This document shows positions 5,394 to 12,493 of a stretch of 12,494 bases of DNA, one piece after another. Position 1 is the stretch's first letter, and each line of letters starts with the position of its first letter. Both the position numbers and the translations under genes were made by a program. Source of the DNA: UBA7887 sp964408735 (GTDB lineage: Bacteria; Pseudomonadota; Alphaproteobacteria; UBA7887); the NCBI GenBank assembly GCA_964408735.1, contig CAYPAX010000123.1, positions 1 through 12,494 on the forward strand, in the 5' to 3' direction. Under the pieces are notes generated by a model. That model did not search any database and had not been told where the DNA came from. It saw only the letters and a program-made list of their open reading frames with translations.

Positions 5394-8300
5394 ATGAGCA
5401 GCGAGGAAGGGCGGCGCAAGCTGGCGGCGATCCTGGCGGCCGACGTGGCGGGCTATTCCCGCCTCATGGCCGCCGACGACCGTGGCACCGTGGCGGCGCT
5501 CAAGCAAGCGCGCGAGGTCTTCCGCGAGCGCATCGAGGCGCGCTCGGGCCGACTTATCGACACCGCCGGCGACAGCGTCCTCGCCGAGTTCCCGAGTGTG
5601 GTCGAGGCCGTGGAATGCGCCGTCGCGGTGCAGGAGCGGCTGGCCGAGATCAACGCGTCCCTGCCCGAAGACCGCCGCATGCTGTTCCGCATCGGCGTCA
5701 ACCAGGGCGACGTCATCGAAGAAGCCGACGGCACGGTCTATGGCGGCGGCGTCAACGTCGCCGCGCGCCTCGAGGGCCTCGCCGAGCCCGGCACCATCGC
5801 CGTCTCCGCGCGGGTCTACGACGATGTGGAGGACAGGCTCGACATCGGCTTCGTCGACATCGGCGAGCACGAGGTGAAGAACATCGCCAAGCCTGTGAGG
5901 GCCTACAAGGTGTTGCCGAAAGGGGCCCAGCGGCCCGTGTCGCCAACAACGCATAAACAGAAACTCTCGCCTGTCCACGCCCTTGCAGCGGCGCTTGTGG
6001 TGGTCGTAGCGATCTTGGGGATTGTGGTTTGGCAGGCGCAACAAGATGATGGAGGAGGCTTTGGCGAGGTCGCAGTTGCGCCGACTGGTGAGGCTGAAGA
6101 GGTTGATCCGGTTCTTGCTCTCCCCACCGGCCCGTCGATCGCCGTTTTGCCATTCGACAATCTCTCTGGCGACCCGGAACAGGAGTATTTTGTCGATGGC
6201 CTGACTGAGCAGATCATTACCGAGTTGACGTACTTCGAAGACCTATTCGTCATCGCCCGAAACTCGACATTCCGCTACAAAGGCCAGTCCGTAGACGTGC
6301 GTGAAGTTGGCCGCGATCTCGGAGTCAAATACGTGCTGGAGGGCAGCGTTCGCAAAGCTGGCAATACGATACGGGTCACGGCCCAGTTATTGGATGCGAA
6401 TACAGGTGGGCATCTTTGGGCTGATGACTATGAGCGCGCTCTTTCGGCCGATAATATTTTCGCACTTCAGGACGATATTTCCGGGCAGGTGGTAAGTGTT
6501 CTAGGAGACGCCTACGGCGTTATAAGCCGAGCCAGGATGAGCCGAGCAACGGCCCAACCGACTGATAGCCTGGATGCTTTCGATTGCGTGTTGCGGGCGA
6601 GGGCCTATTCCAATGCATTTACGCCGGAGTTGCACCTGGCGGCTCGAAACTGCCTAGAGCGCGCGGTCGAGATTGCACCAGACTACGTAGACGCCTGGAC
6701 ATCCCTAGCGCGAATTTACCTGGATCAGTACTGGAGTGGCTTCAATCCGAGACCAGACGACAGCCGGCCACTTCTTGACCTTGCACTGGCAACTGCCCAA
6801 AAAGCTGTTGAGTTGGGCCCAGACAACTCCAATGCCCAGTATATGCTTTCACGCGCCCACTACTTTCGACACGAACTACCGGAATTTTACACAGTTGCCG
6901 ATAGAGCAATCGGTCTCAACCCTAACAATGCCGCGGTCTTGGCCGAAGTTGGTCTGTTCACGCTATACACCGGACGATGGGAGCGCGGGAAAGCCCTCCT
7001 AGATAAGGCGCTGGCCCTCAATCCCTACCTGCCTGGCGTGCATTATTACGGATATAGCAACTATTATTATCACAGGAATGAATACGAAAAGGCCTTAGAA
7101 GCGGCGGTGAAGCTCAATCTCCCCGGCTTGTATTGGACCCACATCGTCTTCGCTGAAATATATGGGCAACTCGGTCGTAACGTCGAAGCAACACAGGCCG
7201 TTAAGGAGCTATTGCGACTGTACCCAGGTTTCAATCTCGACACAGCACGGGAAGAGATGCGTTTCTGGAGCTTTACAGGGAGCCACATTGAGCATCGGGT
7301 CGAGGGCTTACGGAAAGCCGGCGTGCCTGAAGCTCCCGCGCCGCCCTCCCGCCCCGTCATTGCCGTGCTACCGTTCGACAATCTCTCCGGCGATCCCGAG
7401 CAGGAATACTTCGCCGACGGCATCACCGAGGACATCATCACGCGCCTGGCGCAGTATCCGGACATCCTCGTGCTGGGCCGCAATACCACCTTCCAATTCA
7501 AGGGCCAGGCCGTCGACATCCCGACCATCGCTGAAAAGCTCGGCGCGGATTATGTGGTTGAAGGCAGCATCCGCCGCGGCGGGGATACGGTGAGGGTGAC
7601 GGCGCAGTTGCTTGGCGGGGAGAGTTGGGGGCATATCTGGGCCGAAACCTATGATCGGGCGCTCGATCCCGCCAGCCTTTTCGCCGTGCAAGACGAGATC
7701 ACCGGCGCCGTCGCTAGTCGCTTAGCCGGTAGCTATGGGGTGATCGGCGGCGCTGAAGCGCAGCGATTGTCCCGGCAGGCGCCGGAGCACCTGTCGTCTT
7801 ATGACTGTGTCCTCCGAGTATTCGAATATATCCGCAATTCGAACCCAGCGAACCATGATACCGCCCGGACCTGTCTGCTGGCGACGCTGGAGGCCGAGCC
7901 AAATTATGGCGATGCTCTCGCCTATCTCGGTGAATTGTACATGGACGAAGTCAACCTTGGCTTCAATACTACGGCCGACTCCTCCATGGGACGGGCACTT
8001 GAGATTCTGAAACAGGCCGTCTCGGTGGATCCGATGAGTGGCACGGCACGCGTCAGATTGGCGGCGGCGCTATTTTATACTGATAACCCGGACGGCGCGG
8101 TTCGCGAGGCTGAGGAAGCCCTCAGGCTTTCCCCCAACGACGTGGATGTCATGTCATATGCCGCCTGGCTGTTCGCGAGCGCCGGTGCCTACGCTAGGAC
8201 GGAAGAGATGATGGCGAACGTCACGCGGCTGAATCCAAATTATCCGCTGAGATCGAACTGGATTATGGCCAAGGTCCATCTTGGGCGTGGCGAGTATGCC

Positions 8301-8585
8301 GAGGCCATCAGGCGACTCGAGATGACACAGATGGAGTGGTTTTTCTGGACCACTGGTGCGCTTGCCGCATCCTATTGTGCCCTTGGCGACCTGGAGCGCG
8401 GGCACCAGGCGTTGGCGGCCACCTTACAAGCTAAGCCGAACTTTGCTGAAGTGTACTGGCCGGAAAACCATTACTGGAACAAGGGCGCCGACGTTCAGCC
8501 AATATTCGACAACTTAGCTGATGGCCTCCGCGCCTGCGGCTGGGAGGTGCCTCCCGACCCCGGCCCGGAAGCGTTCGCACAATAA
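5394..8585 (+). CDS. class III nucleotide cyclase with one TM helix and two tandem FlgO/TolB-N + TPR modules
   Basis: A 1063-aa protein. The cyclase homology domain is about residues 8-172, with metal-binding D17 (AADVAGYS) and D60 (TAGDS), and N121 and R125 in GVNVAARLE. The two purine-specifying positions are not canonical: D56 instead of Lys and T114 instead of Asp. A TM helix follows at about 195-213, so the cyclase is cytoplasmic and the rest probably periplasmic. Module A (about 245-645) opens with a FlgO/TolB-N-like domain from IAVLPFDNLSGDPEQEYF (249-266), followed by TPR-like helices and ending in GLRKAGVPEAP. Module B (about 652-1050) restarts with the same motif at 656. The first 30 residues of A and B agree at 26. 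The usual family protein has one module and about 550-600 residues. I prefer ATG 5394 over GTG 5391 because GGGGA (5385-5389) is better spaced. Module A is AT-richer than the cyclase part. Confidence 0.88.
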   Translation: MSSEEGRRKLAAILAADVAGYSRLMAADDRGTVAALKQAREVFRERIEARSGRLIDTAGDSVLAEFPSVVEAVECAVAVQERLAEINASLPEDRRMLFRIGVNQGDVIEEADGTVYGGGVNVAARLEGLAEPGTIAVSARVYDDVEDRLDIGFVDIGEHEVKNIAKPVRAYKVLPKGAQRPVSPTTHKQKLSPVHALAAALVVVVAILGIVVWQAQQDDGGGFGEVAVAPTGEAEEVDPVLALPTGPSIAVLPFDNLSGDPEQEYFVDGLTEQIITELTYFEDLFVIARNSTFRYKGQSVDVREVGRDLGVKYVLEGSVRKAGNTIRVTAQLLDANTGGHLWADDYERALSADNIFALQDDISGQVVSVLGDAYGVISRARMSRATAQPTDSLDAFDCVLRARAYSNAFTPELHLAARNCLERAVEIAPDYVDAWTSLARIYLDQYWSGFNPRPDDSRPLLDLALATAQKAVELGPDNSNAQYMLSRAHYFRHELPEFYTVADRAIGLNPNNAAVLAEVGLFTLYTGRWERGKALLDKALALNPYLPGVHYYGYSNYYYHRNEYEKALEAAVKLNLPGLYWTHIVFAEIYGQLGRNVEATQAVKELLRLYPGFNLDTAREEMRFWSFTGSHIEHRVEGLRKAGVPEAPAPPSRPVIAVLPFDNLSGDPEQEYFADGITEDIITRLAQYPDILVLGRNTTFQFKGQAVDIPTIAEKLGADYVVEGSIRRGGDTVRVTAQLLGGESWGHIWAETYDRALDPASLFAVQDEITGAVASRLAGSYGVIGGAEAQRLSRQAPEHLSSYDCVLRVFEYIRNSNPANHDTARTCLLATLEAEPNYGDALAYLGELYMDEVNLGFNTTADSSMGRALEILKQAVSVDPMSGTARVRLAAALFYTDNPDGAVREAEEALRLSPNDVDVMSYAAWLFASAGAYARTEEMMANVTRLNPNYPLRSNWIMAKVHLGRGEYAEAIRRLEMTQMEWFFWTTGALAASYCALGDLERGHQALAATLQAKPNFAEVYWPENHYWNKGADVQPIFDNLADGLRACGWEVPPDPGPEAFAQ

Positions 8586-8678
8586 GCCGCCCCCAGCCCC
8601 GCATCCGCCGCATTTGTCGCCACCGCCGTCTTCGGCTACACCCGTTGGCGGCGGATCATGCGCGGGAAGGGGATGGCG
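8586..8678 (+). promoter_or_regulatory. short gap with weak promoter candidate before operon 2
   Basis: TTGTCG (8614-8619) and TACACC (8637-8642) have a 17-nt spacer and lie 36 nt before the hydratase ATG. The -10 matches the consensus at only three positions, so this is weak. CCGCC (8623-8627) can also pair with GGCGG (8647-8651), a possible small hairpin. Nothing else is visible, and the operon could also be read through from the cyclase gene. Confidence 0.25.
8664..8672 (+). promoter_or_regulatory. ribosome binding site deciding the hydratase start
   Basis: The purine run GGGAAGGGG lies 6 nt before ATG 8679. It overlaps or abuts the alternative ATGs at 8658 and 8673, which makes 8679 the likely start. 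Confidence 0.65.
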
Positions 8679-9539
8679 ATGGCGATCGATCCTGACAAAT
8701 TGCTCAACTGGCCGTTCGCGGCGGTGGAGCAGCGCTATACGGCGCGGGACACCATTCTCTATGCCTTGGGGCTCGGCCTCGGGGCCGATCCGCTTGACGA
8801 ACGCGAGCTCGACTTCGTTTTCGAGGAAGCGAAGTTCAAGGCGCTGCCGACCATGGCGGTGGTGCTCGCTGGGCCGGGCTTCTGGGTGCGCGATCCCGAC
8901 AGCGGCATCGACTGGGTGCGCGTGCTGCATGGCGAGCAGGGCCTGCGCATCCATGCGCCGCTGCCGCCCGAGGCGACGGTGGTCTCGACCACCAAGGTGA
9001 CCGGCATTGTCGACAAGGGCGCCGACAAGGGCGCGCTGATCTATTCCGAGCGCACGCTCACCGACAAGGCGACCGGCGCGGCGCTGGCGACGCTGACCTC
9101 GACCACCTTCGCGCGCGGTGACGGCGGCTTCGGCGGGCCTTCCGCGCCAACCAAGCCTGTACTCCCGATTCCCGATCGTGCGCCGGATGTGGTCTGCGAT
9201 CTCGCCACCTCGTCCCGCGCGGCGCTGATCTACCGTCTGTCGGGCGATCCCAACCCGCTGCATGTGAGCCCCGCTGTGGCGCGGGCGGCGAATTTCGACA
9301 AGCCCATCCTGCACGGGCTCTGCACCCTCGGCGTCGCCGGGCATGCCATTCTGCGGACGCAGTGCGACTACGACGTGACGCGCTTCCGCTCGCTGGATCT
9401 GCGCTTTTCGGCGCCTGTCTATCCCGGTGAGACCATCCGCACCGAGATGTGGTGTGACGGCGGCCTCGTGTCTTTCCGCTCCAGGGTGGTAGAACGGGAC
9501 GTGGTAGTTCTGAACAACGGCCGGGCGGAGGTGGCGTGA
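8679..9539 (+). CDS. MaoC/hydratase-2 family enoyl-CoA hydratase (MFE-2 hydratase-like)
   Basis: A 286-aa double-hot-dog protein like the hydratase-2 part of peroxisomal multifunctional enzyme 2, which adds water to 2-enoyl-CoA to give the (R)-3-hydroxyacyl-CoA. The C-terminal hot-dog carries the hydratase-2 motif YRLSGDPNPLHVSP (185-198) with the catalytic Asp190 and His195, then FDKPILHGLCTLG (206-218). The N-terminal hot-dog (about 8-148) lacks these residues and would bind the acyl chain, as in the eukaryotic enzyme. The family includes hydratases acting on bulky branched and sterol side-chain enoyl-CoAs. ATG 8679 was chosen for its ribosome-binding site and because MAIDPDKLLNW is a typical family N-terminus. 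The stop lies 2 nt before the racemase ATG, so the two are tightly coupled. The substrate is unknown. Confidence 0.9.
   Translation: MAIDPDKLLNWPFAAVEQRYTARDTILYALGLGLGADPLDERELDFVFEEAKFKALPTMAVVLAGPGFWVRDPDSGIDWVRVLHGEQGLRIHAPLPPEATVVSTTKVTGIVDKGADKGALIYSERTLTDKATGAALATLTSTTFARGDGGFGGPSAPTKPVLPIPDRAPDVVCDLATSSRAALIYRLSGDPNPLHVSPAVARAANFDKPILHGLCTLGVAGHAILRTQCDYDVTRFRSLDLRFSAPVYPGETIRTEMWCDGGLVSFRSRVVERDVVVLNNGRAEVA
9527..9532 (+). promoter_or_regulatory. ribosome binding site deciding the racemase start
   Basis: GGAGGT inside the last codons of the hydratase gene is 9 nt before ATG 9542, but only 3 nt before the alternative GTG 9536, so ATG 9542 is preferred. Confidence 0.7.
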
Positions 9540-9541
9540 CT

Positions 9542-10672
9542 ATGGCTGAGACGAGACAGGGCCCCTTGGCGGGCCTGCGCGTGGTGGAATTCGCCGGCAT
9601 CGGCCCGGGGCCGTTCTGCGCCATGATGCTGTCGGACATGGGCGCGGAGGTGCTGCGCATCGACCGCAAGGGCGCGAAGGGGCGCAGCGAGCCGAAGTTC
9701 GAAATCCTCAATCGCGGCCGGCGCTCGGTGGCGCTCGACCTCAAGACGGCGGAGGGCGTGGCGGCGGCGCTCAAGCTCATCGAGGGTGCCGATGCGCTGA
9801 TCGAGGGCTTCCGCCCTGGCGTCATGGAGCGCCTCGGCCTCGGCCCCGATGTCGTGCTCGCGCGCAATCCGAAGCTCGTCTACGGCCGCATGACCGGCTG
9901 GGGCCAGGACGGCCCCTTGCGCGATGCCGCCGGGCACGACATCAACTATGTCGCGCTGTCGGGCGCGCTGAGCGCCATCGGTACGGCGGCGGGCGGGCCG
10001 GTGCCGCCGCTCAATCTGGTGGGCGACTTCGGCGGCGGCGGCATGTATCTCGCCTTCGGCTTGGTCTGCGGCCTGCTCGAAGCGCGCTCTTCCGGCCAGG
10101 GCCAGGTGGTCGACGCGGCGATGACCGACGGCGCCTCGTCGCTGATGGCCATCATCTACGGCCTGCACGCCTGGGACTTCTGGCAGGAGGGCCGCGAGAG
10201 CAACTGGCTCGACGGCGGCGCGCCCTACTACAACACCTATGAATGCGCCGACGGCGAGTGGATCTGCATCGGCTCCCTGGAGCCGCAGTTCTATGCCCTG
10301 CTGCGCGAGAAGACCGGGCTGGCCGACGACGCTTGGTTCGACGATCAGATGCAGCGCGGCGAATGGCCCGCCCAGAAGGCGCGCCTGGCGGAGATCTTCA
10401 AGAGCAAGAGCCGCAGCCAGTGGTGCGAGATCATGGAAGGCACGGATGTCTGCTTCGCGCCGGTTCTCACCATGGCCGAAGCGGTCGAGCATCCCCACAA
10501 CGTCGCCCGCGGCACTTTCGTCGAGATAGAAGGCGTTGCCCAGCCGGCCCCGGCGCCGCGCTTCTCCCGCACCGCCACGGGCACCCCGACGCCGCCCGTG
10601 ACCGCCGGCCACGACACAGCTGAAGCCCTGCGCGATTGGGGCTTCAGTGATGACGAGATCGATGCCCTATAG
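9542..10672 (+). CDS. alpha-methylacyl-CoA racemase (CaiB/BaiF, family III CoA-transferase fold)
   Basis: A 376-aa protein of the CaiB/BaiF superfamily, in the branch of alpha-methylacyl-CoA racemase (AMACR/MCR). It is predicted to interconvert (2R)- and (2S)-methyl-branched acyl-CoAs so that beta-oxidation can proceed. Residues matching the active site of the Mycobacterium tuberculosis enzyme are visible: H132 (GHDINY) and D162 (GDFGGG), the proton-transfer pair, with R91 (FRPG) and E234 (YECADGEW). The N-terminal LAGLRVVEFAGIGPGPFCAM (9-28) and GWGQDGP (119-125) are family hallmarks. The motif set argues against a formyl- or succinyl-CoA transferase, where an Asp nucleophile replaces the His/Asp pair. 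It directly follows the hydratase gene and ends at TAG 10670-10672, overlapping the next ribosome-binding site. Length is normal for bacterial members. Confidence 0.93.
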   Translation: MAETRQGPLAGLRVVEFAGIGPGPFCAMMLSDMGAEVLRIDRKGAKGRSEPKFEILNRGRRSVALDLKTAEGVAAALKLIEGADALIEGFRPGVMERLGLGPDVVLARNPKLVYGRMTGWGQDGPLRDAAGHDINYVALSGALSAIGTAAGGPVPPLNLVGDFGGGGMYLAFGLVCGLLEARSSGQGQVVDAAMTDGASSLMAIIYGLHAWDFWQEGRESNWLDGGAPYYNTYECADGEWICIGSLEPQFYALLREKTGLADDAWFDDQMQRGEWPAQKARLAEIFKSKSRSQWCEIMEGTDVCFAPVLTMAEAVEHPHNVARGTFVEIEGVAQPAPAPRFSRTATGTPTPPVTAGHDTAEALRDWGFSDDEIDAL

Positions 10673-10675
10673 GAG
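10671..10675 (+). promoter_or_regulatory. ribosome binding site overlapping the racemase stop
   Basis: AGGAG begins within the TAG stop of the racemase gene and lies 6 nt before GTG 10682, supporting that GTG as the start of the DUF35 gene. Confidence 0.7.
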
Positions 10676-10681
10676 CGAGAC

Positions 10682-11086
10682 GTGAGCGACGAACGCGCGA
10701 TACCCAAACCGACGCCCGAGACCCAGCACTACTGGGACGGCACCAAGCAGGGCGAGCTGCGTTTGCAGAAATGCGACAGCTGCCACAGCACCTATTTCCC
10801 GCCGCGGCCGTTCTGTCCCGAATGCGGCGCGCGCGAGGTCTCGGTGGTCACGGCCTCGGGGCGGGGGACGCTGTACAGCTATGTGATCAATCATCTGCCC
10901 TCGCCGGGCTTCGAGCCGCCTTTCGCCATCGCCGTGGTCGAGCTCGAGGAAGGCCCGCGGCTGATGTCCAACATCGTCGACTGCGAGCAGACGCCCGAGG
11001 CCCTGCAGCTCGACATGGCGCTCGAAGTCACGTTCGAAAGGCTTTCGGACGACATCACCCTGCCGCAGTTCAGGCCGGTCACATGA
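10682..11086 (+). CDS. DUF35-type Zn-ribbon/OB-fold protein, partner of the thiolase-like protein
   Basis: A 134-aa protein with an N-terminal helix containing HYWDG (16-20), a rubredoxin-like zinc ribbon with C31-x-x-C34 and C45-x-x-C48, and a C-terminal OB-fold (about 55-130) with GTLYSYVINH and PFAIAVVELEEGPRLMSNI. This is the standard architecture of the DUF35/ChsH2-type family. Such proteins form complexes with SCP2/Ltp-type thiolase-like proteins; Ltp2 with the DUF35 part of ChsH2 is the retro-aldolase that cuts the steroid side chain. The start is GTG 10682, set by AGGAG at 10671-10675. The stop overlaps the next ATG by 4 nt (ATGA), so a complex with the next product is expected. The acyl-CoA binding role is inferred from the family. 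Confidence 0.9.
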   Translation: MSDERAIPKPTPETQHYWDGTKQGELRLQKCDSCHSTYFPPRPFCPECGAREVSVVTASGRGTLYSYVINHLPSPGFEPPFAIAVVELEEGPRLMSNIVDCEQTPEALQLDMALEVTFERLSDDITLPQFRPVT

Positions 11087-12225
11087 AGCAGAAATCCGTC
11101 GCCATCGTCGGTGCCGCCGAGACCACCGAGCTCGGCAAGATCCCCGATATGTCGCAGATCCAGTTGCACGCGGATGCCGGTCTCAACGCGCTTGCCGATG
11201 CCGGCCTGACCATCAAGGATATCGACGGTGTCGCCACCGCCGGGCACAACGCATCCGAGGTCGCGCACTATCTCGGCATCACGCCGACCTGGGTCGACGG
11301 CACCTCGGTCGGCGGCTGCTCGTTCATGCTGCATGTGCGCCATGCGGCGGCCGCCATCAACGAGGGGCTTTGCTCGACGGTGCTAATCACCCACGGCGAA
11401 AGCGGGCGCCATTGGGTGGGCCGCTCCGGCGCCTCAATCTTCCCCTCGCAATTCCAGATGCAGTTCGAGCAGCCCTATGGCGTCACCCGCCCGCCGACCA
11501 TGTTCACGATTCCGGTGCTGCGCTACATGAAGGACTACGGCGTCAGCGAGGAGCAGCTGGCCAACATCGCCGTGGTGCAGCGCGAATGGGCGGGCTTTCA
11601 TCCCCGCGCCAGCTTCCGCGACCCGATCACCGTGGACGACGTGCTCAATTCGAAAATGATCTGCTATCCCTTCCGCCTGCTGATGTGCTGCCTGGTGACC
11701 GATGGTGGCGGCGCGCTGGTGCTGACCAAGGCCGATCGCGCCAAGGACTTTCCCACCAAGCCCGTCTACATCCTCGGCACCGGAGAGAGCGTCGAGGCGC
11801 CGCTGATCAGCCAGATGAAGGACTTCAAAAGCTCAAGCGCCTTTCGTGTCTCCGGCAAGAAGGCCTTCGAAGAGGCGGGCATAGCGCATTCCGACGTGGA
11901 CCATCTGATGATCTACGATGCCTTCGCGCACCTGCCGCTCTATGGGCTCGAGGATCTCGGCTTCGTCCGTCCCGGCGAGGCGGCGGCCTTCATCGAGGAC
12001 CGCAATACCGCGCCTGGCGGCTCCCTGCCGCTCAACACCAATGGCGGCGGCCTGAGCTACATGCATTCCGGCATGTACGGCATGTATGCCCTGCAGGAAG
12101 GCATGCGCCAGATGCGCGGTGTCTCCCCGGCTCAGGTCGAAGGCGCCGAGATCTCGGTGGTGCACGGCGTAGGCGGCATGTTCGCAGCCAGTGGCACGGT
12201 TATCCTCAGCAATGTGGCGCCGTAG
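11083..12225 (+). CDS. SCP2/Ltp-type thiolase-like protein (thiolase or retro-aldolase)
   Basis: A 380-aa thiolase-fold protein of the SCP2-thiolase/lipid-transfer group. The N-terminal half runs from SVAIVGAAETTELGK. C79 in SVGGCSFMLH is at or near the nucleophile position, where Ltp-type aldolase relatives often have Ser or Ala. The NEAFA motif of true thiolases is replaced by Y278-D279-A-F, and the CxG motif near the C-terminus by H361-G-V-G-G. NTNGGGLSYMHSG (318-330) keeps a conserved His. So it is either a noncanonical thiolase or a retro-aldolase like Ltp2, working with the DUF35 protein encoded 4 nt overlapping upstream. ATG 11083 is the only start consistent with the family N-terminus; a longer in-frame reading from 10771 merely crosses the DUF35 gene. 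It ends operon 2. Confidence 0.88.
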   Translation: MKQKSVAIVGAAETTELGKIPDMSQIQLHADAGLNALADAGLTIKDIDGVATAGHNASEVAHYLGITPTWVDGTSVGGCSFMLHVRHAAAAINEGLCSTVLITHGESGRHWVGRSGASIFPSQFQMQFEQPYGVTRPPTMFTIPVLRYMKDYGVSEEQLANIAVVQREWAGFHPRASFRDPITVDDVLNSKMICYPFRLLMCCLVTDGGGALVLTKADRAKDFPTKPVYILGTGESVEAPLISQMKDFKSSSAFRVSGKKAFEEAGIAHSDVDHLMIYDAFAHLPLYGLEDLGFVRPGEAAAFIEDRNTAPGGSLPLNTNGGGLSYMHSGMYGMYALQEGMRQMRGVSPAQVEGAEISVVHGVGGMFAASGTVILSNVAP

Positions 12226-12232
12226 CGGAGAC

Positions 12233-12288
12233 ATGCTCTAGACTGTGACGTGGTGCACAGCGACCTTCGCATGACCGAGCTAGAGCAT
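12233..12288. repeat. 9-bp inverted repeat enclosing 38 bp
   Basis: ATGCTCTAG (12233-12241) is the exact reverse complement of CTAGAGCAT (12280-12288). It starts 8 nt after the thiolase stop. It could fold as part of a terminator or be a remnant of a small dispersed element; the 38-nt loop makes a plain intrinsic terminator unlikely. Confidence 0.55.
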
Positions 12289-12293
12289 ATTTC

Positions 12294-12307
12294 GACCATA
12301 CGTGGTC
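12294..12307 (+). terminator. small hairpin after operon 2, possible terminator
   Basis: GACCA (12294-12298) and TGGTC (12303-12307) enclose TACG. A T5 run follows only at 12323-12327, too far for a standard intrinsic terminator. The outer ATGACC (12271-12276) and GGTCAT (12304-12309) offer a competing fold. Confidence 0.3.
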
Positions 12308-12334
12308 ATTTGACCGGGTTGATTTTTGCCGTCG

Positions 12335-12493
12335 GTTAGGAGCGCGCCGCGCCGTCGTGTGACCCCACGTCAAGCGGCGTGCGACGCGGCCGATGGCAAA
12401 AAGCACCCGGCCTTCGGTGGCCCGCCTCGCCGCGCTGGATGCGTTGCGCCGCTTGCCCGATGGCACCGCATCGCGCGGCGCGACGCGCCTACC
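12335..12493. repeat. imperfect nested inverted repeat, about 160 bp
   Basis: The outer arms share CGCGCCGCGC (12343-12352) with GCGCGGCGCG (12473-12482), flanked by TTAGG (12336-12340) and CCTAC (12488-12492). The inner arms share CAAGCGGCG (12371-12379) with CGCCGCTTG (12447-12455). The spacers between outer and inner arms are 18 and 17 nt, nearly symmetrical. The centre, about 12390-12433, holds GGCCTTCGGTGGCC. This may be a palindromic dispersed element that continues past, or ends at, the window edge. Confidence 0.45.

Noticed and set aside
9419..10612. A 397-codon open frame on the minus strand opposite the racemase gene
   Set aside because: It has no recognisable domains, is Arg/Ala/His-rich as expected for the antisense of a G+C-rich gene, and lies opposite a racemase with full active-site motifs.
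10771..11082. Upstream extension of the thiolase-like gene through the DUF35 gene in another frame
   Set aside because: The family N-terminus begins at ATG 11083, and the extension is a frame-shifted reading of the DUF35 coding sequence.
12206..12466. An 86-codon minus-strand open frame at the right end
   Set aside because: It is Arg/Ala-rich, overlaps the thiolase end and falls within the inverted-repeat region. It is better explained as non-coding.
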